Assembly: GCA_012837935.1 (NCBI GenBank)
Contig: DUQG01000038.1
Span: forward strand, 124,001 to 188,000
Length of the DNA stretch: 64,000 bases
Direction of reading: 5' to 3'
Source of the DNA: Bacteroidales bacterium
GTDB taxonomy: Bacteria > Bacteroidota > Bacteroidia > Bacteroidales > Paludibacteraceae
A model generated the notes under the pieces. That model made no database searches, was not told the DNA's origin, and was given only the letters and a program-made list of their open reading frames with translations. The position numbers and the translations under genes were made by a program. This document shows positions 16,159 to 26,600 of the stretch, piece by piece. Positions within the stretch are counted from its first letter, which is position 1, and the number at the start of each line of letters is the position of its first letter.

Positions 16159-18864
16159 TTAAAGTTCTTTTCCTATTACAAAGTGGAATTCACCGCCGTT
16201 TGCTTTGGTATCACCTACTTGCGGGTCAAATCCGTATCCCCAGTCAATACCCATAATACCAAACATTTGAAGATAAATTCGAGCACCAATTCCGGCAGCT
16301 CGTTTAAGTTTGAATGGGTTGTAGTCAGAAAGTTTGTTAAAGCTGTTTCCTGCTTCAAAGAAAGCCAACGCCCAAATAGTGGCACTTTGTTCTAACGTAA
16401 TTGGGTATCTCAGCTCAAAAGTAAATTTATTGTACAAATAAGCTGCTCTACGTCCATATTCGTCGTAAGGTGTAAGTGAGCCGGTTTCGTAACCACGCAT
16501 GGAAATATATTCGTTGGCATATCCGCCATATCCTGTCATTCCATCACCACCAAACATATACGTTCCGAAAGGTGTGCGAGCATTTTTATTGTAATGACCT
16601 ACGAATGCAAATTCAGCACGTGCCATCAGCACTGGAGTACGGTCAATAGGCAATAACGGCGTAAATGTTTTGGCGCTAAATTTCCATTTATGATACTCTA
16701 TCCATCTGTATCTTTCAGCATCCGTCATTTTTGGGTCGCTATAATTCTTATTGTTGAACATAGAGTAGGGTGGTGTAACTTCCAATCCAAAAGAGAATGT
16801 AGAACCTCTACGGGTAAATAGTGGGTTGTCAATAGAATTTCTGCTAAGTACCAGGTTTAAGCTCAAGTTGTTAAAGTTACCATTGGATACGTTTGTTTCA
16901 TACTGATACCAGTCTTTTATCATATAGCGCTGATAGCCCAGTTGTGCGTATATGGTAAAAAAGTTATCCGGCCAATTTAAGCGTTTTCCGTATCCGGCAG
17001 AAGCACCTAGTACGCGGAAATATTTATTTTTGTCAATCTCGCTTTCGAAGCTGTTTTGCATACCGTATCCGTAACCATAGTCACCATATCCACCATAACC
17101 GTATGGATTGTAGCCATATCCGTATCCGCCGTAACCACCGTATCCGTATGGATTGTAACCATATCCACCGTAATTATACATATTTCGGTACGACTCCAAG
17201 TAGCGCTTACTCATACCTTTAGTTGTTGAGTAATACAATGAGAGAGAAAGCGAATTAGGACGCTTTCCACCCAGCCATGGCTCTAAAAAAGAAAGACTGA
17301 ATGACGAATAGTAATTTCCGTTGGTACGTGCGTCTATGGTAAAGGTTTGTCCTTCGCCTTGTGGTACAATTCGGTAAGTCTCAGGCTTAAATAGGTTTTG
17401 AATGGCAAAGTTGGTAAATTTCAATCCAACACTTCCTACCAATCCGGCTGCACCCCATCCGGCAGAAAATTCAATTTGGTCGCTTGATTTTGTTTCTAAA
17501 TTATAAGTAATATCTACCGTCCCATTTTCTTCGTCAGACTCAATACCTACGTTTTTATACAACTTTTCATTATCGAAATGCGACATTTGGGCTAGGTATT
17601 GCAACGAATTGATGATATTACTTTGGCTGTATAGAGCGCCCGGTTTGGTGTACAATTCACGGCGAACCACGTTTTCATATACACGCGTGTTTCCTGATAT
17701 TTTTATATCGTTGATAGTAGCTTGTTTACCTTCATACACCCGCAGTTCAAAATTTATCGTATCATTCTCGATAGAGGTTTCTACAGGAATAATTCTGGAA
17801 AAAAGATATCCGTTGTCTTGATAATGTTTGTTGATAGCTTCATGCTGGTCATTTTGTAGGCGATCCATCAGAAGCTTGTAGTTATAAATATCCCCTTTTT
17901 TAATTCCCAATCGGCTACTGAGGTAGTCATGCGGATAAATAGTATTACCTATCCAACTAATATCTCCAAAGTAGTATTTATCACCCTCATGTACAGTCAG
18001 GTAAACATCTACCGTTTTGGCATCTACATCTACTACGCTATCCGAAACCACGTAAGCATCGCGGTATCCGTGTTCGTTGTATGCTTCTACAATAAGTTTT
18101 TTGTCTTCTTCGTATTTTTCGCGAATGAATTTTTTTGTACGGAAAATATTTCGAATTTTATTACTGTTCGTCTTTTTCATTGCTTTGTCAATCTGCCAAT
18201 CCGTCAGAGCAGAGTTGCCTTTCACATGAATACTCCGAACCTTTGTTTTTTCTTTCTTGTCCACCTCAATATCCACTTTTACGTAGTTTGGTTGCTCAGG
18301 GTCGTCTTTTTGGAATATTTGGATATCAGCATTAGCAAATCCTTTTTCGTCCAAGTATCTTTTTATTTCAAGCTTAGCACGGTCAGACATATTTGGACTT
18401 ATTTGTTTGTCTTTCTGAATGCCGATACGATTAGTTAACTCTTCTATTTCATTCTTTTTCAATCCTTTAAATTCAATTTCAGACACTCGAGGACGCATGG
18501 CAAGTTTAATGGTAATCCAAACTTTATCACCTTCTATTTTAGTCCAAAAAATATCTACATTGGAAAATAAAGATTGTTCCCAGAATTTTTTAACCGCTTG
18601 TGTGATTTCTACTCCCGGAGGTGCCGGCAATGTGATTTGCTGACCTACGGAAAGACCTGAAAAGCTAATAAGTAGGTAATCCTCGTAAGCATCGGCACCT
18701 TCTACCTGAATATCGGCAATGGTATAAACTTTAGGACGCATAAAGTCCATAATCGGCGCTTCTTGAGAATTGTCTGTGGTGTTATCTGTGTCAGTAGTTT
18801 GAGCAGATGTGTTCAAACCAAAAATCAGTAGAAAGCAAAATATAAGTAAACTTTTGTATTGCAT
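16159..18864 (-). CDS. bamA: Outer membrane assembly factor BamA (Omp85)
   Basis: Central insertase for outer-membrane beta-barrel proteins. The 901-residue precursor has a signal peptide, five POTRA domains over about residues 50-450 (e.g. KVYTIADIQVEGADAYE, KVRSIHVKGNSALTDW, ATINDIKISGNTRVYENVVRRELYT) and a 16-stranded barrel ending in FHFVIGKEL. The barrel contains the substrate-lid type motif region GMTGYGGYANEYISMRGYE. Unusual is a Gly/Tyr-rich stretch of about 45 residues (about 558-602) with two GYNPYGYGGYG units. Operon with uppS and DUF6089 upstream and two ompH genes downstream. Confidence 0.95.
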   Translation of the reverse strand: MQYKSLLIFCFLLIFGLNTSAQTTDTDNTTDNSQEAPIMDFMRPKVYTIADIQVEGADAYEDYLLISFSGLSVGQQITLPAPPGVEITQAVKKFWEQSLFSNVDIFWTKIEGDKVWITIKLAMRPRVSEIEFKGLKKNEIEELTNRIGIQKDKQISPNMSDRAKLEIKRYLDEKGFANADIQIFQKDDPEQPNYVKVDIEVDKKEKTKVRSIHVKGNSALTDWQIDKAMKKTNSNKIRNIFRTKKFIREKYEEDKKLIVEAYNEHGYRDAYVVSDSVVDVDAKTVDVYLTVHEGDKYYFGDISWIGNTIYPHDYLSSRLGIKKGDIYNYKLLMDRLQNDQHEAINKHYQDNGYLFSRIIPVETSIENDTINFELRVYEGKQATINDIKISGNTRVYENVVRRELYTKPGALYSQSNIINSLQYLAQMSHFDNEKLYKNVGIESDEENGTVDITYNLETKSSDQIEFSAGWGAAGLVGSVGLKFTNFAIQNLFKPETYRIVPQGEGQTFTIDARTNGNYYSSFSLSFLEPWLGGKRPNSLSLSLYYSTTKGMSKRYLESYRNMYNYGGYGYNPYGYGGYGGYGYGYNPYGYGGYGDYGYGYGMQNSFESEIDKNKYFRVLGASAGYGKRLNWPDNFFTIYAQLGYQRYMIKDWYQYETNVSNGNFNNLSLNLVLSRNSIDNPLFTRRGSTFSFGLEVTPPYSMFNNKNYSDPKMTDAERYRWIEYHKWKFSAKTFTPLLPIDRTPVLMARAEFAFVGHYNKNARTPFGTYMFGGDGMTGYGGYANEYISMRGYETGSLTPYDEYGRRAAYLYNKFTFELRYPITLEQSATIWALAFFEAGNSFNKLSDYNPFKLKRAAGIGARIYLQMFGIMGIDWGYGFDPQVGDTKANGGEFHFVIGKEL

Positions 18865-18899
18865 TTTATATAGTAAAAATCTTCTTTTTTTGTAAATAA

Positions 18900-19622
18900 T
18901 TATTTTCCGAAACGTCTTTCACGCTTTTGAAATTCCACAAGTGCTTCGTAAAAGCTTTCTTTTCGGAAATCAGGCCAGTGTGTCTCGGTAAAGTAAAATT
19001 CCGAATAGGCTAATTGCCATAGCAGAAAATTACTGATACGCATTTCGCCACTGGTACGTATCATCAAGTCCGGGTCAGGGATGCCTTTGGTAGTCAGATA
19101 GTTTGAAACTGTTTCGTCTGTCAAATCAGCTGCGTTTAGTTTTCCATCGCTGACATCTTGTGCTATAAGTTTTAGTGCGTTTGTTATTTCCCAGCGAGAT
19201 GAGTAGCTAAGTGCCAAAACCAAGTTTAAACGAGTGTTTTTAGCAGTATCATCTATGCACTTGCTGAGTTTTTCTTTTGCGCCTTGAGGTAATCTATCCA
19301 AATCGCCTATTGCCATTAGGCGAACGTTGTTTTTATTCAACGTGGGTGTTTCTTTCACAATCGTTTCCACCAAAAGTTCCATCAAAGCATCCACTTCTTC
19401 TTTGGGTCTGTTCCAGTTTTCGGTGGAGAAAGCGTAGAGTGTCAGATATTCTACACCTATTTCAGCAGCAGCTTCGGTACATTCGCGAACAGAAACCACG
19501 CCATTCTGATGACCGTAAATACGTTCTTGTCCGCGTTCTTGCGCCCAACGCCCATTGCCATCCATGATTATAGCCACATGTTTTGGCAATCGCTCTCTAT
19601 CTACTTGATCTTTGAAAGACAT
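18900..19622 (-). CDS. uppS: Isoprenyl transferase (undecaprenyl diphosphate synthase)
   Basis: Makes C55 undecaprenyl diphosphate, the lipid carrier for peptidoglycan and surface glycans. The 240-residue protein has the cis-prenyltransferase signature AIIMDGNGRWAQERG (catalytic Asp), LTLYAFSTENWNRP, and DLMIRTSGEMRISNFLLWQ followed by EFYFTETHWPDF. Length is standard. It sits 35 bp upstream of bamA and 5 bp downstream of the DUF6089 gene, so the three are one transcript. Confidence 0.96.
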   Translation of the reverse strand: MSFKDQVDRERLPKHVAIIMDGNGRWAQERGQERIYGHQNGVVSVRECTEAAAEIGVEYLTLYAFSTENWNRPKEEVDALMELLVETIVKETPTLNKNNVRLMAIGDLDRLPQGAKEKLSKCIDDTAKNTRLNLVLALSYSSRWEITNALKLIAQDVSDGKLNAADLTDETVSNYLTTKGIPDPDLMIRTSGEMRISNFLLWQLAYSEFYFTETHWPDFRKESFYEALVEFQKRERRFGK

Positions 19623-19627
19623 CTTTT

Positions 19628-20428
19628 TTATTGTTGCTTTTTATTTTTTCTTGTCTTTTTCTCCTTTTGTCTGACTTGCTTTTGTGCTTTTGGTTTTCGT
19701 CCGGCATCTGCCGATACACCGTGGCAGTCGCAGTCTCTCATCCAAAAATCATAGCTTATCCCGATGCTAAATCCTGAGATTAAATCATTATTCAGAGGGT
19801 TTGCTACTGTTCTTGGCACCGGATTGTCAAACTTTTCTTTTCCTTCTAAAAAGTCACCGAAAAACCATCGCTGCACATATTGTACGTTGAAGTTTAGTTT
19901 ATCAGCCATTTTCCACTTAAATCCTACTCCCACGGGTATGCTAAATAACGCTGAACCCGACGCTGGATTTTTGTATTTCGGGGTATAACCCATACCAACA
20001 CCCATAAATATATAGGGTGAGTATCGCTTGCTGAATCGCTTGTGCGGATTGTTTTCTAAGTCAAAGAAGTTAAATTCACCCCACAAATCAGCCATATGTA
20101 GCGGATTATTAAGCGATGCAGTAAAAGTCTCATTTGCATCTCTATACAAAAAATTACCTTTTACCTTTGTGTAATCATATCCCAGTCGCAGTGCCAGTCG
20201 TTTGTTAAATCTATATCGAAACATTAGTCCAAGGTCGGCATTCATGTTTTTCATGTTTTTGCCGTAAAGATTTAAGTCTGAGATAGAATTAACATCGCCG
20301 GAATACAAGCTCAATGCGGTTTGCACACCAATTTCAGCTCTATATGGGTCGTCTTGCCCCCACGCAGGGAGGTGTAAAACACATAAAATTAGGCTCAAAA
20401 ATACGGTTTTATGGATGTTTACAATCAT
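19628..20428 (-). CDS. DUF6089 outer-membrane beta-barrel protein
   Basis: A 266-residue protein with signal peptide (KTVFLSLILCVLHLPAWGQ) and alternating strands such as YRAEIGVQTALSLYSGDV, LALRLGYDYTKVKGNF and LNFNVQYVQRWFFGDFL, consistent with a small barrel. It ends in a basic Lys/Gln-rich tail after DCDCHG, which is not a typical barrel end. It is the first gene of the uppS-bamA-ompH operon. Function is unknown; the location suggests a role in outer-membrane assembly. Confidence 0.82.
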   Translation of the reverse strand: MIVNIHKTVFLSLILCVLHLPAWGQDDPYRAEIGVQTALSLYSGDVNSISDLNLYGKNMKNMNADLGLMFRYRFNKRLALRLGYDYTKVKGNFLYRDANETFTASLNNPLHMADLWGEFNFFDLENNPHKRFSKRYSPYIFMGVGMGYTPKYKNPASGSALFSIPVGVGFKWKMADKLNFNVQYVQRWFFGDFLEGKEKFDNPVPRTVANPLNNDLISGFSIGISYDFWMRDCDCHGVSADAGRKPKAQKQVRQKEKKTRKNKKQQ

Positions 20429-20913
20429 ATTATCGGTCTAAAAACAGGGTCAATATAATGTAAACGTGTTTTTGAACATTAAATTTTATATGATGAACCC
20501 AAATTGCCAATAAAAGTAGTGATAATCTTTGTAATAAAAGGTATTTTACCTTAAAAGAGGATAGGATTTTAACAATTAATCATAGAAATTTATACCATTT
20601 TAAATTAAACAAGTCGCACCCGAGTGTAGAGCTAAATAAATTTTGTGATTAATAAAATATCCGATATTCATAAAATATCAAAACTGCAAAGTACACAAAG
20701 AATAACGCCAAGCACGCAAAGTTGTTAAAAGAAGTAACAGACCCTTAGTGTTCTTTGCGTTCCCCTTTGGAGGTTAGGGGATTTTAGCGAACTTTGCGGT
20801 TAATAAAATGTGCTATTTGGGGCGTTACTGAAATAAAAACAAAATCAACGCTGTAAATTGTTAGTTTATCAACTGTTTTACTTACCTTTATCCCAGTAAA
20901 AAGTCAAGATAAT
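20429..20913. other. 485-bp intergenic region, divergent promoters
   Basis: No ORF, RNA gene or strong hairpin seen. The middle (about 20690-20810) contains phrases such as GCAAAGTACACAAAG and GTTCTTTGCG that look like decayed spacer repeats. Near the right end, ATTG and TACCTTTA (20883-20890) form a poor promoter for the phosphoesterase gene. The left end should hold the promoter for the DUF6089-uppS-bamA operon. Confidence 0.5.
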
Positions 20914-22365
20914 ATGAAAAAGCTGAGTTTTACTTTATTCTTCCTGTTAACCCTCTTTGTAAGTACATTTGGGCAAGAGGCGATTTTACAGTTTAATAAA
21001 AAAGGAACTTTCAAAATTGTGCAGTTTACCGATTTGCATTTCGATTTGCGAACCGAGAAACATTTGCAAACACTCGAAACAATGCGTGCGGTATTGAAAA
21101 AAGAACAACCCGACTTCGTTATTCTTACCGGAGATTTAATTTGGTCGGAACCTGCTAAAACTACGCTACTTGAGTTAACTAAACCCGTTGTAGAAGCGGA
21201 AGTTCCGTGGACAGTTGCTTTCGGAAATCACGATGTGGAGTTTGATATGACAAAAGAGGCGATTTGGAAACTTTTCAAAACTTTACCTCATTTTGTGGGC
21301 GAAGTGGGTAAAGTTTCAGGCGTAGGAAATAATGTCTTTCCCATTCTTGCGTCAGATGGAAAAGAATTGGTTTCTGCAATTTTTACTTTGGATAGCCAAG
21401 CTTACAGTAAAGACAAGGTTCTTTTCGGTAGTTACGACTGGATAAAATTCGACCAAATAACATGGTATCGTAATCAGTCGGATAAACTGGCGGAAAAAAA
21501 TAATGGCAAGCCAATTCCGTCCATCATGTTTTTTCATATTCCGATAACGGAATTTCATGCTGTGGCTGATAATGAAGGAGAATTAGTGGGCGAAAAATTA
21601 GAAGGAGTAGCTGATTCGCATATCAATAGCGGACTTTTTGCATCTATGATTGATAAAGAAAATATAATGGGTGTGTTCGTTGGGCACGACCACGACAATA
21701 ATTATGTAGGTTTACACAAAAATATCGCACTTGGATTTGGGCAGGTAACCGGAGCAGATGCATATGGCAGACTTGAACGTGGCGGTCGGGTGATTGAACT
21801 GTATGAGAATAAGCCAAATACATTCAAAACTTGGATTACAACACCAACCGTTCAAAAACATCCTTTTTATTTTCCATCCGGGCTAAGTGAACCGAATAAA
21901 GACATGGAAATTTTACCCGCACAGGATGTAAATCCAACAAAAAACGGAGTTCGATATGCTTATTATGAAAATATTGATAAAATAAAATCAACAACTCAAA
22001 TAGATAAATTTCCTATTACAAGTAAAGGTGTATTGCCTAACTTTTCGCTTTCCCCTGCAAAGGTAAAAGATCACTTTGCTTTCAAGTTTGAAACATGGAT
22101 AAAAATACCCAAAACCGGACTTTATAAGTTCTACACCTATTCCGATGATGGTTCTATGCTTTATATTGATGGAAAACTTGTGGTAGACAATGATGGCGGA
22201 CATAGTGCTCGCTATCGAAAAGCCACAGTGGGACTGGAAGAGGGTTTCCATAAGCTGGAAGTGCACTATTTCGAAGATTATATGGGTGAAATGCTACAAG
22301 TCGGCATGGTAGGCATTGACATTCCCGAAGGGAAAATTCAGGATGAGATGTTGTATGTAGAATAA
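20914..22365 (+). CDS. Secreted metallophosphoesterase with PA14 domain
   Basis: A 483-residue exported protein. After signal peptide MKKLSFTLFFLLTLFVSTFG comes a calcineurin-like phosphoesterase domain with all metal motifs: FTDLHFD, LTGDLIW, FGNHDVEF, FFHIP and VGHDHDNNY (residues 35-280). Residues about 345-480 are a PA14 domain (HFAFKFETWIKIPKTGLYKFYTYSDDGS, LYIDGKLVVDNDG), which in other proteins binds carbohydrate. I infer phosphate or nucleotide scavenging, or cleavage of a phosphodiester on a glycan. It stands alone with a terminator behind it. Confidence 0.88.
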   Translation: MKKLSFTLFFLLTLFVSTFGQEAILQFNKKGTFKIVQFTDLHFDLRTEKHLQTLETMRAVLKKEQPDFVILTGDLIWSEPAKTTLLELTKPVVEAEVPWTVAFGNHDVEFDMTKEAIWKLFKTLPHFVGEVGKVSGVGNNVFPILASDGKELVSAIFTLDSQAYSKDKVLFGSYDWIKFDQITWYRNQSDKLAEKNNGKPIPSIMFFHIPITEFHAVADNEGELVGEKLEGVADSHINSGLFASMIDKENIMGVFVGHDHDNNYVGLHKNIALGFGQVTGADAYGRLERGGRVIELYENKPNTFKTWITTPTVQKHPFYFPSGLSEPNKDMEILPAQDVNPTKNGVRYAYYENIDKIKSTTQIDKFPITSKGVLPNFSLSPAKVKDHFAFKFETWIKIPKTGLYKFYTYSDDGSMLYIDGKLVVDNDGGHSARYRKATVGLEEGFHKLEVHYFEDYMGEMLQVGMVGIDIPEGKIQDEMLYVE

Positions 22366-22445
22366 AAATTTGTTCCCAAGTCAAAAAAATAATGTTTGGA
22401 TAGAAGCCGAACTACCCCACTGGAAAGGAACAGAGTAGTTGGGAC

Positions 22446-22511
22446 TTTCGGCATCCTGCCGAAAAACCTATAAGAAGCAGCTAACTCGGAATTAGCTGCT
22501 TCTTATAGGTT
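22446..22511. terminator. Double hairpin, bidirectional terminator
   Basis: Two hairpins between convergent genes. The first is TTTCGGCA-TCC-TGCCGAAA (22446-22464). The second is a perfect 20-bp stem, AACCTATAAGAAGCAGCTAA with a 7-nt loop (22465-22511). They sit between the phosphoesterase and pdxA stop codons and can serve both strands. Long U-tracts are lacking. Confidence 0.75.
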
Positions 22512-22553
22512 CAAACTACTACCGACTACATTCTACGAGCTACACACTACTTC

Positions 22554-23627
22554 CTACTCAATTTGATCCTTTTTGTTGTTTTTTGTTTCAGTAATAGGCA
22601 GTGGATTGTCGTGCATTTCAGCAAATATTTTCCTATTCCGACTTACGTCTATGGCTAAATAAATGGCAGCAAGTAGAGAAAGCTCGGAAGCTTTGTTTTT
22701 ACCTGCAATATTATAAGCTGTGCCGTGGTCAGGCGATGTGCGAATTACCGGAAGTCCGGCTGTGTAGTTTACGCCACTATCCATCGCAATAGTTTTGAAT
22801 GGAATAAGACCTTGGTCGTGGTACATAGCTAATACAGCGTCAAACTCTTTGTATCTGCCTGCGCCAAAGAAACCATCTGCAGGATAAGGTCCAAAACATT
22901 GAATTTTTTCACTTTCAGCTTTTTTTATAGCCGGAATGATTATTTTTTCTTCTTCCTCGCCGATTACACCTTGGTCCCCTGCGTGTGGATTGAGTCCCAA
23001 TACGGCTATTCGCGGACGAACAATCATAAAATCTTGTTTTAGCGATTGGTTGAGAATTTGAAGTTTTTTCAAAATCAAATCTTCTGTAATCGTCTTTGCC
23101 ACTTGGTTCAAGGGTATATGACCTGTAACTACAGCAACACGCAGGTTATTGTCGGTTAGCATCATCAGTGCCGATTCGCTTTTTGCAAATTTACCTTCCA
23201 AATATTCCGTATGTCCGGGAAACTGAAATTTATCGGACTGGATATTGTGCTTGTTGATAGGTGCCGTAACGATGGCATGAATATGTCCTGCTTTCAGGTC
23301 TTCGGTAGCTCTTTCAAGAGAAGAAAAAGCTGCTTTGCCCGCTTCCTGCGTAGAAATACCTAATTCTACTTTTATTTCGTCATCCACGCAGTTTATCAGA
23401 TTTAACCTTCTGTGATTAACATCTTTAGCGGAATTTATCTGATTGTAGTTGACAGACTGAATGTCTAACTGTTTTTTGTAAAAACCAAAAACTTTGGACG
23501 AGCCGTAAATAATCGGTGTGCAGAGGTCCAAAATCACATTGTCTGAAAATGCTTTTAGAATAACTTCGTAGCCTATCCCATTGATATCGCCGTGTGTTAT
23601 CCCGATTATAATTTTTTCTGATTCCAT
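22554..23627 (-). CDS. pdxA: 4-hydroxythreonine-4-phosphate dehydrogenase
   Basis: NAD-dependent oxidation step in pyridoxal 5'-phosphate synthesis by the DXP-dependent route. The 357-residue protein shows GITHGDINGIGYEVILKA at the N-terminus, the metal-binding histidines in FPGHTEYL, NPHAGDQG and MYHDQGLIPFK, and ends with SPDHGTAYNIAGK. Length is normal for the Bacteroidales form. The start at 23627 follows a CA-rich spacer. It is the gene after the large amidase-like protein on the same strand. Confidence 0.95.
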   Translation of the reverse strand: MESEKIIIGITHGDINGIGYEVILKAFSDNVILDLCTPIIYGSSKVFGFYKKQLDIQSVNYNQINSAKDVNHRRLNLINCVDDEIKVELGISTQEAGKAAFSSLERATEDLKAGHIHAIVTAPINKHNIQSDKFQFPGHTEYLEGKFAKSESALMMLTDNNLRVAVVTGHIPLNQVAKTITEDLILKKLQILNQSLKQDFMIVRPRIAVLGLNPHAGDQGVIGEEEEKIIIPAIKKAESEKIQCFGPYPADGFFGAGRYKEFDAVLAMYHDQGLIPFKTIAMDSGVNYTAGLPVIRTSPDHGTAYNIAGKNKASELSLLAAIYLAIDVSRNRKIFAEMHDNPLPITETKNNKKDQIE

Positions 23628-23695
23628 TGTGTATGTTGTTAATTAGTTAATTAGTTTGTAATTTCGTCTTCTATCTACTGACTACCGACTGCCGA

Positions 23696-26600
23696 CTACT
23701 TTCCTTCCATAAAAAAGTGTAAAATGCTTTTCATCAGTTTTTCTCTTTCATCTTCTTCTTTGATGGTTTCAAATGGGAATCCCAAGGCACAGATGCCGTA
23801 TTTCCCTTTGTAAGCAATTCCAGCACTCATTCTACTTTCCGAATATTCGCCTATTTTATGAGCTTTGTTGCTAGCGGGGATGATTACATCCGGCGCTTCC
23901 ACAAAATAAGAGTCTTTATTCGGTTTGGCATGGAAAGTAAAATCCTGTTTATGGAAATGCTTTATAGGCGAAGAAATAATTTCAACTTTGGACAAATTAT
24001 TAATTTTATCCGCATGCCATTTTATTTTCAAGACATTCTCTATAAAATTCCGCTCAAAGTTAGTACTGTTGTTGGCTATTACCAAATCTGAAACGATATT
24101 TGCACCCGAAATAAACAAATTTCCACCCGATTTGGCAAAATTTTCGATTGATTTTCGTAAATCCGGTGTAAAAACTTTGAAATCACGCTTGGAAGAATCC
24201 AGCGGATTAATAATTTGTCGCTCTTTTCCAAGAATTAAATCCACAATGCGATAATCTGTTAGCTTGATTTTTCCTTGTTCTACACTGGCTCTGCTTGTTG
24301 AGACGAAGGAGTGTCCCGCAGCTTTGATGGCTTTTCCGTGCAAAAATGGATAGTCAAAGCTGTTTCCTGCTATTTCTTTGTCTTCAAAATCCGTATTACT
24401 GGCACCATGACCGGGATTGGCATCGCTTATGTAGGGTTTGCTGCGTCTGAATTCGTTTTGATTTCCTGTGAAACTTATATCATAGAGATAAGGAACTCCT
24501 GCATCGTAAGTGGTGTTAAACCCGGCTATATTACTGCCTTGCGTGAAAGCTTTCGGTCCTGAAATCCGATTAAATCCGTTGATTATCAGCACAGTGGGTT
24601 TATTGTTGTTCGCTTTGTAAATAGACAAAATTTCCGAAGGAAAACTTTTACCGCCACTATTTATAGCTTCTACCTTGAAACTGTAAATCTTTCCGGAAGT
24701 TATCGTTTTGGTAAATTTCGTGGTTTTTACCAATTCGCCGTTATCAAATCCGCCATCATCAATTCGAGTATAAACGATATACGAATCGGGTGTAGCTGTG
24801 GGTTCCAGCTTATCTTCTACTGCTTGCCAGCTAAGTTCTACAAGGCTATCTGAGACAAATCGGGTACTAAATGCTTCGACCGGAAGAGGCTGAACAACAT
24901 AATCTTGCTCATTTGCCAACGAAATATAACGTAGCATTCCTTTGTAAATGGCTCTGCTTACCGTAAACCTGAAACGCGGGTCTAAGCCGTATTTCATATC
25001 GGCAAAGTTCTGGTGCGACAGCATTTCCAGCAGCATGGTAGGTACTTCAGGTACACGCGATTCGCTGTAGCTTCTATTCCAAAGTCCTCGTCTGTTCCAG
25101 TCGGGGTTAAATGTTTTTCGCACATCATCTACAATCTGTGTTTGGATAATGTCCGTCATTTCTCTAGCGTTCCAGCGGGAGACGTTATTTTTGTAAAATT
25201 TCTTTTTATCCGAGTTGTCAACGGTATAAATTGCTAATGTACCGATGATGGAGTCGTTTTTTCTGATTCCTGCATCCGTGTGAAATGCAAAAGCCATATC
25301 AATAGGAATTCCAAGTCCTTTTTCACTTGGAAGTACCGAAGAACCGCCTGTGATATAATTTACCCAAAATCCGCGAGATTGAAAATCGTCGGAATAGTCG
25401 TTTTGAAAGTCGGTACGACTGTAAATCGTGTCCGGTGCACCCGCCCACTGAAGCCAGTAGCGTGCACCTTCTGTAATTCTTGGGTATTGACTTGTGGAAT
25501 AATTTGTATATTCTTTCACTCGGGTTACAGTTCGTCTTCTTCTGCCTTTTCCTACTTTGGTTTTTATGATTTGATTGGCACGCTTTCGGTTGATATTTCC
25601 CATACCGCCACCAATTTTTACAGCATCGGCAGTAACTATTTTATCTTTTTCCGAACTGAAATTCGACAAGCTTACTGCGCCTTTTTTCCCTTTTTCAAAA
25701 TAAAAATGTCCCAAATAAATCCAAGTACTACCACCCATATTTTGATTAACAGTGAAAGATGTTTCGCCTCCTGCATGTTTTATCGTATATCGAGCATCAC
25801 GTGTGCTGCTGGGTACTGTTTTATAAGAGACGTACACGGCATATTCGCCTGACTCGGGAATATTAGGAGTGTAGATGGTTTCAGACACTTTGGATTTATC
25901 GTTTGTGGTGTTTGCTTGTAGATAGCTACCCATCTCAAAAGGATTTTGTTTCTCGGTGTAAGTAAGTTGGAAGTGTCCAAATCCGTTTAAAATCCCTTTT
26001 TGCCAAATGGAATTATCTGTTTTAAAATCAGAAGAATGAGTGTTTTTGTCATTATCCACTATCACTTCATGTAGCTGTTTGTCCCGTTCACGAGGCAGCA
26101 TAACTACCGCACCCGCATTCTCAAGCATTGGAACTAAAAATGGCAGTACATACGATTGCGTGTGAAGGTCTTCCACGGTTTGAAAAAGCACAGGTCTTTG
26201 CCACATCCATTTTTCACCCGATTGATTGTAGTAGCGTCCGTGACTTTGCCATACAGCCAAATGCCTGTTTTGAAGTCCGTTGGTAACTTTATTGGGTTGC
26301 GATAGATTTCTTACCAAAGGGTACGAAGTAGGAGAGACACGAAATCTTCGGATAGGATTTTTGTTACCTTTTCTATAGATACCCGGAATCAGTTCCACCA
26401 ACTCTCTATCATCTGAAGCGATGGAAACCGTATAGTTAGGATATTGACTTTGGAGAATTTGCGTAACCAAACCGTAAATAGAATCAACGTTTTCCGGTCT
26501 GAGAGGCAGGTAGCTTAATGTCTCATTTGTAGTAAGTGCAACCTTCTTTAATTTATTGTATGGGGTTAGTTTTTTGATTCTCACTCTTCCTACACTGGCA

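Noticed and set aside
24311-25852. Several plus-strand ORFs of 74-190 aa inside the amidase-like gene
   Set aside because: Shadow frames of a long, well-supported gene on the other strand, with no domain features.
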